Of a stretch of 64,000 nt of DNA, positions 39,174 to 46,515 are shown piece by piece. How positions within the stretch are numbered: position 1 is the first letter of the stretch; the number at the start of each line of letters is the position of its first letter. Under the pieces are notes generated by a model. The model saw nothing but the letters and a program-made list of their open reading frames with translations. It did no database searches and was not told where the DNA came from. The translations under genes were made by a program, and so were the position numbers. This DNA is from Bacteroidota bacterium (GTDB lineage: Bacteria > Bacteroidota > Bacteroidia > AKYH767-A > 2013-40CM-41-45). Location of the stretch: the NCBI GenBank assembly GCA_003389385.1, contig QQVM01000011.1, positions 1-64,000 on the forward strand, given 5' to 3'.

Positions 39174-40826
39174 TTAAGACAGATACTTTCCAACAATAGG
39201 AAGCCTTCTGCCGGATCCGAATGATTTTGATGAAACCCGAAGAATTGGAGGAGTTTGAAAGCGTTTATATTCATTCGTGTTCACCATTTTCAGAACTCTT
39301 TGTATCAGCTCTTTTTCAAATCCCATGCTGATGAGTTCTCCGGGGCCTTTTCTTTTTTCGATGTATTGATAAAGGATTTGATCCAGAATTCCGTAGTCGG
39401 GAAGTGAATCTGAATCTTTTTGATCAGGTCTCAACTCGGCTGAAGGGGCTTTTTCAATAATACTTTGCGGAATTGTTTTTTTCTTGCTGTTTATAAAAGC
39501 AGCCAGTTCGTAAACTTCACTTTTGTACAAGTCCCCAATCACAGAAAGACCTCCGCACATGTCTCCGTACAGGGTTCCGTAACCCACTGCAATTTCACTT
39601 TTGTTGGAAGTGTTCAGTAGGATATATCCGAATTTGTTGGACATGGCCATGAGAAATAATCCACGAATCCTTGCCTGAATATTCTCTTCAGCTACTCCGA
39701 AAGGAAGATCACCAAATTGTGGAGCAAGGCTTTCCCTGAACAATTGAAAGGCTGGTTCAATTGGAATGATGTCGTGACTGATGCCTGCGTTTTTCACCAA
39801 CTCCAGCGAATCTTTCACGGATCCTTCAGAGGAAAATGCAGAGGGCATTAAGAGAGCTCTCACGTTTTCACTGCCCAGAGCGTGTGCTGCAAGCACTGAA
39901 ACAACTGCAGAGTCTATTCCGCCTGACAGACCGAGTATGGCTTTCTTAAAACCAAGTTTTCCAAAATAGTCACTTATTCCTGTGATCAGTGCCTGGTAAA
40001 TTCTTTCCGTTTTGCCAGAAGGTACAGGATAAGATCTTTCTCCCTGAATATGGGTGATGTTTCCGGTATCTTTGTTGAATTCGAAGTACTGAATGTCTTC
40101 TCTGAAGTAATTCATTTCATGCAGCATATTTCCATGCTTGTCATACACCACCGAGCCACCGTCAAAAATGATTTGTGTCTGAGCCCCTACGTGATTTACG
40201 TACATGAGAGGAAGTGAATATTTCCTGACATTTCTTAAAAGAATTGCCTGCCTTTGGTCCCTATGCTCATAACTGAAGGGAGAAGCTGCAATGTTGATCA
40301 TCAGTTCGGGATTCTCATTGATGATACTATCCATAGGACAATGAACATACATGGGATCATCTTCGATGTTCCACAGGTCTTCGCATATGGTCAGAGCAAT
40401 TCTTGTGTCATCAATGACAACTGAATGCGGATTGCGGCCAGGCTCAAAATATCTGTACTCATCGAAAATGTCATAGTTAGGAAGCAGGGCTTTGTGAACT
40501 ACATCAGTTATCCTGCCTTCGCTCAGAATTGCTGCCGAATTGAAGAGGTTTTTTCCTTCTGGTTCCGGGTTAACGGTAGGTAATCCAATGATTGCAGTGA
40601 TGCCGGTACATTCCTTTGCAATTTCCTGTGCGATCTTGTTACATCTTTCAACGAAATCATCGAATTCAAGAAAATCCTGAGGCGGATAAGCACTGATGCA
40701 AAGTTCAGGAAAGACAATCAGACTTGCTTGATTGGATTTGGCCTTTGAAATGCTTTCTTTAATCCGGAGGGAATTCTTTTCAAAATCTCCGATCACAAAA
40801 TTAAGCTGGGCAAGTGCTATGCGCAT
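39174..40826 (-). CDS. nadE: glutamine-dependent NAD+ synthase
   Basis: 550 residues, the two-domain form. The N-terminal nitrilase-like glutaminase (about 1-260) has the triad Glu in FPELCIS, Lys in VHKALLPNYD and Cys in LTICEDLW. The C-terminal synthase has the ATP P-loop LGLSGGIDSAV and KSEIAVGYGTLYGDMCGG. It amidates nicotinate adenine dinucleotide to NAD+, using glutamine. The ATG at 40826 lies only 9 bases after the neighbouring gene's terminator stem. Divergent gldB and gldC are close, an arrangement I recall as common in Bacteroidota. Confidence 0.97.
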   Translation of the reverse strand: MRIALAQLNFVIGDFEKNSLRIKESISKAKSNQASLIVFPELCISAYPPQDFLEFDDFVERCNKIAQEIAKECTGITAIIGLPTVNPEPEGKNLFNSAAILSEGRITDVVHKALLPNYDIFDEYRYFEPGRNPHSVVIDDTRIALTICEDLWNIEDDPMYVHCPMDSIINENPELMINIAASPFSYEHRDQRQAILLRNVRKYSLPLMYVNHVGAQTQIIFDGGSVVYDKHGNMLHEMNYFREDIQYFEFNKDTGNITHIQGERSYPVPSGKTERIYQALITGISDYFGKLGFKKAILGLSGGIDSAVVSVLAAHALGSENVRALLMPSAFSSEGSVKDSLELVKNAGISHDIIPIEPAFQLFRESLAPQFGDLPFGVAEENIQARIRGLFLMAMSNKFGYILLNTSNKSEIAVGYGTLYGDMCGGLSVIGDLYKSEVYELAAFINSKKKTIPQSIIEKAPSAELRPDQKDSDSLPDYGILDQILYQYIEKRKGPGELISMGFEKELIQRVLKMVNTNEYKRFQTPPILRVSSKSFGSGRRLPIVGKYLS

Positions 40827-40865
40827 AAATAAAAATGTCCTGCTGTTTTTTAATGCAGCAGGACA
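40827..40865 (-). terminator. terminator of the beta-barrel gene, abutting nadE
   Basis: TGTCCTGCTG (40836-40845) and CAGCAGGACA (40856-40865) form a perfect 10-bp stem. On the minus strand it is followed by TTTTTATTT and then directly the nadE ATG. Confidence 0.85.
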
Positions 40866-40893
40866 AAGTTACACAAAGCCTATTTAGAACAAA
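40864..40893 (-). promoter_or_regulatory. nadE promoter inside the 3' end of the upstream gene
   Basis: On the minus strand: TTTG (40893-40890), an 18-base spacer, and a perfect -7 TAACTTTG (40871-40864). The start site would fall near 40857, inside the terminator stem, so nadE mRNA would begin partway through it and could not form the full hairpin. Confidence 0.6.
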
Positions 40894-41558
40894 ACGCCTA
40901 CGGTAAGCGCTATGTAATTGCTGTTTGATTTCAGTGCTGAAGCGTCAAATACGTCCAGGAAACCATTGTTAAACTGAATTCCTGCCAGCATGACTGTAGA
41001 TCCGCTGAGTGTGTATTCAACCCCGCCGCCTATGATCATGGAGAGATTGACATTATTGATTTCTTTCTTAATGTCTTCTCCTTCTGTTGAGGAAGAGTTT
41101 GTCACACTTCCAGTTTGGATTCTGACATCAGAATCACCTCTGGCTCTGATATTGACTCCCGGGGCGACTCCAAACTGCAGAAAATAAGTCAGGTACCCAA
41201 TCTCATTGGTTTTAAGTTTAAGGGTGATTGGGATTTCGATGAACTGAAGGTTGAATGTGGAACTTACAGTTGTGGTGGTTGTTGTTCCTCCGGTATCAAT
41301 GCTGGTAGCGCTTTTTAGCTTACCCCCACGGTAAGTGATGTCAAGTCCGGTTGAAAAAGCGTAATTATCAGCAAAATTAAAATCAGTGATAAGTCCGTAG
41401 CTGAATCCGAATTTACTTCCATTCGATTCAAAATCTTTGGAATCAGTTTTGAGCCAGGCCAGCGATGGCGCTGCTTTCAGTCCGAAATGGAGGTTGCTTT
41501 GAGCCGTAGCAACTGAGAGGTTCAGGCAAAGGATAGCTGCAATTAAAAGCCTTTTCAT
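40884..41558 (-). CDS. outer-membrane beta-barrel (porin-family) protein
   Basis: 224 residues. Signal peptide MKRLLIAAILCLNLSVATA. It begins NLHFGLKAAPSLAWLK, the usual opening of PorT-like Bacteroidota barrel proteins, and has repeated amphipathic strands; it ends in ALTVGVLF, an outer-membrane terminal strand. Function is unknown beyond membrane insertion; PorT itself is part of the T9SS, but this protein cannot be assigned to it from sequence alone. Transcribed divergently from gldB with 46 bases between. Confidence 0.85.
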   Translation of the reverse strand: MKRLLIAAILCLNLSVATAQSNLHFGLKAAPSLAWLKTDSKDFESNGSKFGFSYGLITDFNFADNYAFSTGLDITYRGGKLKSATSIDTGGTTTTTTVSSTFNLQFIEIPITLKLKTNEIGYLTYFLQFGVAPGVNIRARGDSDVRIQTGSVTNSSSTEGEDIKKEINNVNLSMIIGGGVEYTLSGSTVMLAGIQFNNGFLDVFDASALKSNSNYIALTVGVLF

Positions 41559-41566
41559 ATCTGTCG

Positions 41567-41596
41567 TTTAATTTGTTTTATAGATTCTTATTTTTG
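41567..41596 (+). promoter_or_regulatory. gldBC promoter
   Basis: TTTA (41567-41570), 18 bases, then a perfect -7 TATTTTTG (41589-41596). The start site near 41603 is almost on top of the gldB ATG at 41605, so the mRNA would be nearly leaderless. Confidence 0.55.
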
Positions 41597-41604
41597 TCGA
41601 CCTA

Positions 41605-42648
41605 ATGACAATGATACAACATAAATGCTTCCGGGCATTATCGCGTCTTCTGATCTTTTTATACATGCCTATGTTGATTTCTTCCTGTGGCAGAGAAAGA
41701 GAAGAAGCATCTGAAGTGCCCACTGACAATCTTGAGATACTTAGATTTGAGCGAGATCTTTTCGAAACTCAGGTTGATGAAGAAGGGAAGTGGCGTGAGT
41801 CGCTGCATTCCAAATACGGCAGTTTTTTTAATCTTTATGCTTTTCAGGTAATGCGCCTTGGCTCAAGGGATTCCTCGCTCATGCAGGAAAACTTCAGAAG
41901 TTTTCTGTCAGATACTAATTTCAGGAACTTGTATGACGAAACTTCCCGTATGTATGCAGACTTCAGCCCGTATGCATCTGATTTGTCCAAAGCATTCAGC
42001 CGATACAAGAATGAGTTCCCTGATATGGAGCTTCCCAGGATTATCACTCTCATTACAGGTTTCAGTTATCCTGTAATTGCCGATTCGGCACTGCTTGCCA
42101 TAGGACTTGACATGTATCTGGGAACTGACAATCGATTTTACAGCACAATTGATCCTCCGCTGCCGATGTATATGAGGAAAAGAATGCGCTCAGAATATAT
42201 TGTCCCTGATGCTCTGCGCGGTTGGTTGCAAAGCGATTTTGCTGTTGACGAATCCTCATCAAAAATGATTGAGCTCATGATTGATCAGGGCAGAATTATC
42301 TTTGCACTTCAAAAGTTATTGCCCGATAAACCAGATACACTTCTGTTTGGATATTCGACAGTGCAGCTTGAATGGTGTAAGAATAACGAAGCGAAAATCT
42401 GGTCATTCTTTATTGAAAACAAATTGTTATTCAGCAATGATCCTAATCAGCTTATGAAATATGCCGGAGATGGACCTGGTACGAAAGGATTCCCTCCTGA
42501 GGCTCCAGGTAATATAGGAAAATACATCGGCTTCAGAATCGTGCAGGCATACATGAAGAAATCTGATGATGCCGGTTTATATGAGTTGATGAAGAATCAA
42601 GATCTGCAGGAGATTTTCAGCAACTCTGGTTATAAGCCTGCAAAATGA
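41605..42648 (+). CDS. gldB: gliding motility lipoprotein GldB
   Basis: 347 residues. A lipoprotein leader ends in LISSC. The body matches GldB: NLEILRFERDLFETQ near the start, YGSFFNLYAFQVM, IGLDMYLGTDNRFYSTIDPPLPMYMRKRM, and VQLEWCKNNEAKIWSFFIENKLLF. GldB is an envelope lipoprotein needed for gliding in Flavobacterium and is widespread in non-gliding Bacteroidota, so presence does not prove motility. gldC follows 24 bases later. A second ATG at 41611 is possible, given the predicted start site. Confidence 0.9.
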   Translation: MTMIQHKCFRALSRLLIFLYMPMLISSCGREREEASEVPTDNLEILRFERDLFETQVDEEGKWRESLHSKYGSFFNLYAFQVMRLGSRDSSLMQENFRSFLSDTNFRNLYDETSRMYADFSPYASDLSKAFSRYKNEFPDMELPRIITLITGFSYPVIADSALLAIGLDMYLGTDNRFYSTIDPPLPMYMRKRMRSEYIVPDALRGWLQSDFAVDESSSKMIELMIDQGRIIFALQKLLPDKPDTLLFGYSTVQLEWCKNNEAKIWSFFIENKLLFSNDPNQLMKYAGDGPGTKGFPPEAPGNIGKYIGFRIVQAYMKKSDDAGLYELMKNQDLQEIFSNSGYKPAK

Positions 42649-42672
42649 GATGATATTTAACAAAAGAAAACT

Positions 42673-43014
42673 ATGAAAAAGTCTGAGATAAAATTTACTG
42701 TCACTCTGAATGATGAGTTGGTACCTTCAAAACTTGAGTGGGAAGCGAGCGACAGCGGAGTGGAAGGAAAAAAATCATGCAATGCTATGTTGCTGAGTAT
42801 GTGGGACCCATCAGAAAAAACTACACTAAGGATTGATCTTTGGACCAAAGACATGCTGGTGGATGATATGAAAAGATTTTTTTATGAAAACATGATGACC
42901 CTTGCCGACACATTTGACAGAGCGACACAGGAGCATGAGTTAGCTGCAGACATGAAAAAATTCGCTGAAAATTTTGCTGGCAAAGCCGGACTGTTTGGTA
43001 AAAATAAGTCCTGA
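42673..43014 (+). CDS. gldC: gliding motility protein GldC
   Basis: 113 residues, no signal peptide, so cytoplasmic. It matches GldC by the opening EIKFTVTLNDELVPSKLEWEA, the mid-block LSMWDPSEKTTLRIDLWTKDM and a helical tail. Molecular function is unknown; loss impairs gliding in F. johnsoniae. It is co-transcribed with gldB and converges with the ysxC gene, whose stop lies 12 bases further on. Confidence 0.93.
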   Translation: MKKSEIKFTVTLNDELVPSKLEWEASDSGVEGKKSCNAMLLSMWDPSEKTTLRIDLWTKDMLVDDMKRFFYENMMTLADTFDRATQEHELAADMKKFAENFAGKAGLFGKNKS

Positions 43015-43025
43015 TTTCAGGAATA

Positions 43026-43634
43026 CTACTTTTGTTTTTTAAACTCTTCATTCACCTGCTGAATGAAGTCAAGTATCTCTTCTCTTCCTGTTTTTTTCTC
43101 AGCAGAGCTGATGAACATGACCGGTAGTTCTTCCCAGGTTTTTTTTAATTCGCGTTTGAACTGTTCAACGGAGTAAATTATTTGCTGCTTTGAAATTTTG
43201 TCTGACTTGGTAAAAATCAATACCAGAGGAATTCCTTTTTCTCCCAGCCATTGGATGAATCGCAAATCTAATGCCTGAGGTTCAAGACGTATGTCTATGA
43301 GTACAAAGACATACATCAGGTTCTCCCGCTTTTCAAGATAATCGCGTATCATCTTGTCCCACTCGGCTCTTGAGCTTTTTGAAACTTTTGCGAAACCGTA
43401 TCCCGGCAGATCCACCAGGTACCAGTTTTCATTCATAAGAAAATGGTTGATCAGGCGAGTCTTGCCCGGACTGGCGGATGTTTTTGCCAAACCCTTGCGG
43501 GCTGCAAGCATATTGATTAAGGATGATTTACCCACATTGCTTCGCCCGATAAAAGCATATTCAGGCTTATCTGGCGGAGGACATTTCAGATAGGTGGTCT
43601 GACTAGTAATAAACTCTGCTTGCTTGATATTCAT
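43026..43634 (-). CDS. ysxC: ribosome-biogenesis GTPase YsxC/EngB
   Basis: 202 residues of the YihA/EngB family: G1 GRSNVGKSSL, G3 DLPGYGFAKVSK, G4 FTKSDK, and G5 SSAEKKTG. It helps assemble the 50S ribosomal subunit in the cytoplasm. The start at 43634 is the only good ATG. A hydrolase gene follows upstream in the same direction at 43668, 33 bases away, so the two may share a transcript. Confidence 0.96.
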   Translation of the reverse strand: MNIKQAEFITSQTTYLKCPPPDKPEYAFIGRSNVGKSSLINMLAARKGLAKTSASPGKTRLINHFLMNENWYLVDLPGYGFAKVSKSSRAEWDKMIRDYLEKRENLMYVFVLIDIRLEPQALDLRFIQWLGEKGIPLVLIFTKSDKISKQQIIYSVEQFKRELKKTWEELPVMFISSAEKKTGREEILDFIQQVNEEFKKQK

Positions 43635-43667
43635 TCCTGTGAGGGCGGATCTTGCCTGCTGTGCTAA

Positions 43668-44432
43668 TCAGACAGCAAGCAATTTGTTAAGCCATTGGTC
43701 AAGATAGCTGTTGAATTCCTGAGGTCTTTCCATCATGGGAGCGTGTCCGCATTTGTCAATCCAGAATAGATCTGCTTTTGGGAGAAGCCGTTGAAATTCT
43801 TCAGCAACATCAGGTGGTGTAATGTTGTCCTGTTTGCCCCATATGAGACAAGTTGGATGAGGCATATCCTTCAGGTCATCACTCATGTTGTGTCTGATTG
43901 CTGACTTTGCAAGTGACAGAATTCGTATCAATTTGTTTTTGTCATTCACTATGCCAAAAACTTCGTCGACCAATTCCTTCGATGCAGTTTTAGGATCATA
44001 AAAAGTGTATTCGACTTTCGACTTGATGAAATCATAATTCTCACGCTTGGGAAAGGTGCCACCCATTGCATTTTCATAGAGCCCTGAACTTCCTGTCAGC
44101 ACCATAGCCTTGACGTTTTGAGGATGACGCTTAACATATACCAAGGTCACATGACCGCCAAGTGAATTTCCAATAAGAATCGGATTCTTGTATTGCTTGA
44201 ATGTGATGAAGTCGTGGACGAATTCCGCTAGAGCCTTAACATTAGTATTAAGTACAGGGAGGGTGTAAATCGGCATCAGTGGAATGACCACTTTGTATTT
44301 GGCCGAAAAATGATTTACTACATCTGCCCAGTTGCTCAGGGCGCCAAAGAGTCCATGCAACAGGATCAGTTCCTGGCCGCTTCCTTCCTCAATGAAATGA
44401 AAATCATTCTCGCGTTTGATGTCGTAACGCAT
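43668..44432 (-). CDS. alpha/beta hydrolase, active-site residues intact
   Basis: 254 residues. Oxyanion loop LLHGLFGA, nucleophile elbow IGNSLGGH, acid in WGKQDNITPP, and His in IDKCGHAPMMERP: a complete Ser-Asp-His triad. This contrasts with the inactive-looking homologue at the start of the window. No signal peptide, so cytoplasmic. Substrate unknown; esterase, thioesterase or C-C hydrolase all possible. It is upstream of ysxC in the same direction. Confidence 0.9.
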   Translation of the reverse strand: MRYDIKRENDFHFIEEGSGQELILLHGLFGALSNWADVVNHFSAKYKVVIPLMPIYTLPVLNTNVKALAEFVHDFITFKQYKNPILIGNSLGGHVTLVYVKRHPQNVKAMVLTGSSGLYENAMGGTFPKRENYDFIKSKVEYTFYDPKTASKELVDEVFGIVNDKNKLIRILSLAKSAIRHNMSDDLKDMPHPTCLIWGKQDNITPPDVAEEFQRLLPKADLFWIDKCGHAPMMERPQEFNSYLDQWLNKLLAV

Positions 44433-44446
44433 ACTTGGAGTTTTTC

Positions 44447-44454
44447 CAAATATA
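44447..44454 (-). promoter_or_regulatory. -7 element of the hydrolase-ysxC unit
   Basis: On the minus strand it reads TATATTTG, a perfect consensus match. The start site would be near 44440, with a leader of about 8 bases. A TTG at 44472-44470 is a short-spaced candidate -33. Confidence 0.45.
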
Positions 44455-44512
44455 GATAAAATCTAAAATCAACACCTGCCTTAATAGTGCATACGTTTCT
44501 GATCACAATGAT

Positions 44513-44545
44513 ATCAGATTAACCAGAGCCAAGACTCTGCCTGAT
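44513..44545. repeat. stem-loop in the region between the hydrolase and mraZ
   Basis: Nested inverted repeats ATCAG...CTGAT (44513-44517 and 44541-44545) and CAGAG...CTCTG (44524-44528 and 44535-44539). Neither strand has a T-run afterwards, so it is not a clear terminator. Beyond this, the MraZ box and the two promoters, the 306-base gap shows nothing else. Confidence 0.4.
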
Positions 44546-44673
44546 TAATGAGAAGAGAATCAGACTATATGCTCTCTTGTTTGGTTGCGAAAGGTCTGCT
44601 CAGAAGGCTTGGTGTGAATCTTGCAGCAGCCCTAAAAGCCTTGCCAGTGGCGGGATTCAAAAAAGTTTTCAAC

Positions 44674-44700
44674 AAAGTGTCAAAAAGTGGTAAAAAGTGG
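44674..44700 (+). promoter_or_regulatory. MraZ operator: three AAAGTG[T/G] boxes
   Basis: AAAGTGT (44674-44680), AAAGTGG (44684-44690) and AAAGTGG (44694-44700) are spaced exactly 10 bases apart with 3-base spacers. This is the known MraZ binding pattern (AAAGTG[T/G]N3 direct repeats). It lies 38 bases before the mraZ ATG, over the -33 region of a likely promoter (TACATTAG at 44713-44720, one mismatch), so bound MraZ should repress the dcw cluster. Confidence 0.85.
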
Positions 44701-44738
44701 AAAAAATTCCATTACATTAGCGCAAGCAAAAAATCAGG

Positions 44739-45212
44739 ATGGCTGGCTTTATCGGTGAGTTTCCGTGTACTGTTGACACCAAGGGAAGGTTTCTTTTGCC
44801 TCAGGCTTTGAAAAAACAGGTGCCTGCGAAAGAGCAAAAGCGCTTTGTGGTGCACAGGGGGATTGAAAAACATCTTGTGATTTACACAAACAAGGAATGG
44901 GGCCGGATCAGTGAAGAAGTTAACAGCCTGAATATTTACGTGAGAAAGAATCGCGAGTTCATCAGGAAATTCAACAGGGGTGCGACGGAAATTGATCTGG
45001 ATGGTACAGGACGCCTGCTGCTTCCCAAAGTATTGATGGACTACGCAGGAATTGATAAAGACATTGTGCTCTTTGCTTATGGAAACCGTATTGAAGTCTG
45101 GGCGGAGAAGGAGTATGAAAGGCTTATGAAGGAAGATAACAGTGACTTCGCAAGTCTGGCTGAAGAAGTGATGGGTAAGCCAGGAAAGAACAGAGATGAG
45201 GACTTATCATGA
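44739..45212 (+). CDS. mraZ: transcriptional regulator MraZ
   Basis: 157 residues. Two AbrB-like SpoVT repeats are visible: the first from IGEFPCTVDTKGRFLLPQAL, the second from RGATEIDLDGTGRLLLPKVL. MraZ forms a ring and represses the dcw cluster by binding repeated boxes upstream of itself. The matching boxes lie at 44674-44700. The start is set by MAGFIGEF, and its end overlaps the rsmH start by 17 bases. Confidence 0.96.
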   Translation: MAGFIGEFPCTVDTKGRFLLPQALKKQVPAKEQKRFVVHRGIEKHLVIYTNKEWGRISEEVNSLNIYVRKNREFIRKFNRGATEIDLDGTGRLLLPKVLMDYAGIDKDIVLFAYGNRIEVWAEKEYERLMKEDNSDFASLAEEVMGKPGKNRDEDLS

Positions 45213-46107
45213 ACCGGTCATGCTTCAGGAAAGCGTGGATGCCCTCAGGATTAGGCCCGACGGTGTATATGTGGATGTGACTTTTGGCGGTGGCGGACAT
45301 TCGAATAGGATTCTTGAGCTTCTTGGCTCTAAGGGTCGGTTGGTTGTTTTTGACCGTGATGAAGATGCTGCTGCCAATGTGATTCGCGATAACAGGCTTG
45401 TCTTTGTCCGGCATAATTACCGCTATCTCTACCAGTTCATGCGTTACTATGATTTCCTGAACGTTGATGGATTGTTGGCTGATCTGGGAATATCATCTTA
45501 CCAGATTGATGAGGCCTCCAGAGGTTTTTCAATCCGTCAGGATGCACCACTGGATATGAGGATGAACAGGTTGTCGGGAATGACTGCTGCAGATGTGCTT
45601 AACCAGTATTCTGAAGAGGAATTGTTAAAGGTTTTTAGCGCATACGGAGAGGTTCACAATTCGAAAACGCTCGCTGGCAGGATTGTAAGGGAACGCATGG
45701 TAAGTCCGATCAGCGGAATAGCTGATTTCAGGAAAATGATTGCACCGGTAGCAGATAAAAAAAATGAAACTCAATATTACGCGAAAGTATTTCAGGCTCT
45801 CCGGATAGAAGTGAATGATGAAATGAATTCCTTGAAAGAAATGTTGTCTCAATGCATCCGGGTCCTCAAACCTGGAGGACGTCTTGCAGTGATTACATAT
45901 CATTCCCTTGAAGATCGTGTCGTGAAAAATTTTATTAGCAAGGGAAAGTTTCATGGTGAACTGGAAAAAGATCTGTTCGGAAATATCAGCGGTACTCCAT
46001 TTCAGTCTGTTGTTAAGAAACCTGTCACACCGGGCGAGGAAGAATTAAAAAAGAACCCGCGGTCAAGAAGCGCCAAGCTTCGTATCGCAGAAAGAACCGA
46101 ACACTAA
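45196..46107 (+). CDS. rsmH: 16S rRNA m4C1402 methyltransferase RsmH
   Basis: 303 residues, normal length. YHEPVMLQESVDAL at the start, the SAM site VDVTFGGGGHS, LADLGISSYQIDEASRGFS, and the catalytic-region motif YHSLEDRVVKNF. It methylates N4 of C1402 in 16S rRNA. It is classically the second gene of the dcw cluster. It overlaps mraZ by 17 bases. Confidence 0.97.
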   Translation: MRTYHEPVMLQESVDALRIRPDGVYVDVTFGGGGHSNRILELLGSKGRLVVFDRDEDAAANVIRDNRLVFVRHNYRYLYQFMRYYDFLNVDGLLADLGISSYQIDEASRGFSIRQDAPLDMRMNRLSGMTAADVLNQYSEEELLKVFSAYGEVHNSKTLAGRIVRERMVSPISGIADFRKMIAPVADKKNETQYYAKVFQALRIEVNDEMNSLKEMLSQCIRVLKPGGRLAVITYHSLEDRVVKNFISKGKFHGELEKDLFGNISGTPFQSVVKKPVTPGEEELKKNPRSRSAKLRIAERTEH

Positions 46108-46116
46108 CACAAAAAC

Positions 46117-46509
46117 ATGTCAGAAGAACTGGAAACTGAAAATGATGTGGCTGAGGAGTCTGCTCCACCAAGGAAGAAGAAGAAAAAGAAAGCTTTCCTG
46201 CGTTTTATAAACATCTTTGGCATTATGGACAGAAATCAGATTGTCCATTCAATGCCTTTCATTCTTTTCGTCACTGTTATCATCATCGGATACATAGCCA
46301 ATAGTTATTACGCTGAAAAAATGGTTCGTGAAATTAAAAAGACTAAAAGCGAGCTTAAGGATAAAAATGCCGAGTACATCTATACCAAATCCGAAGTGAT
46401 CACTCATAGCAGACAATCGCAGGTTGCAAAGTCTGTCGAACCTATGGAAATAAAAGAAAGTACTGAGCCGCCAAAACTTATTTTGAAAGAAGATAAAGAA
46501 AAGCCCTAA
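46117..46509 (+). CDS. ftsL: FtsL-like divisome protein
   Basis: 130 residues with a basic, Lys-rich N-terminal tail (PPRKKKKKKAF), a single membrane helix (about residues 46-64) and a C-terminal coiled-coil-like stretch (AEKMVREIKKTKSELKDKNA). In size, topology and position between rsmH and ftsI it corresponds to FtsL, which with FtsQ and FtsB recruits FtsWI. Sequence is too diverged to be sure from motif alone; position decides it. The gap to ftsI is 6 bases. Confidence 0.75.
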   Translation: MSEELETENDVAEESAPPRKKKKKKAFLRFINIFGIMDRNQIVHSMPFILFVTVIIIGYIANSYYAEKMVREIKKTKSELKDKNAEYIYTKSEVITHSRQSQVAKSVEPMEIKESTEPPKLILKEDKEKP

Positions 46510-46515
46510 GCTTCA

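Noticed and set aside
40884-41558. Assigning the beta-barrel protein as PorT of the T9SS
   Set aside because: Only the general barrel pattern matches; specific PorT residues cannot be confirmed by eye.
44548-44811. 87-residue frame overlapping the MraZ box and mraZ
   Set aside because: It runs through the operator and out of frame into mraZ, is Lys-rich by composition, and has no homologue I know.
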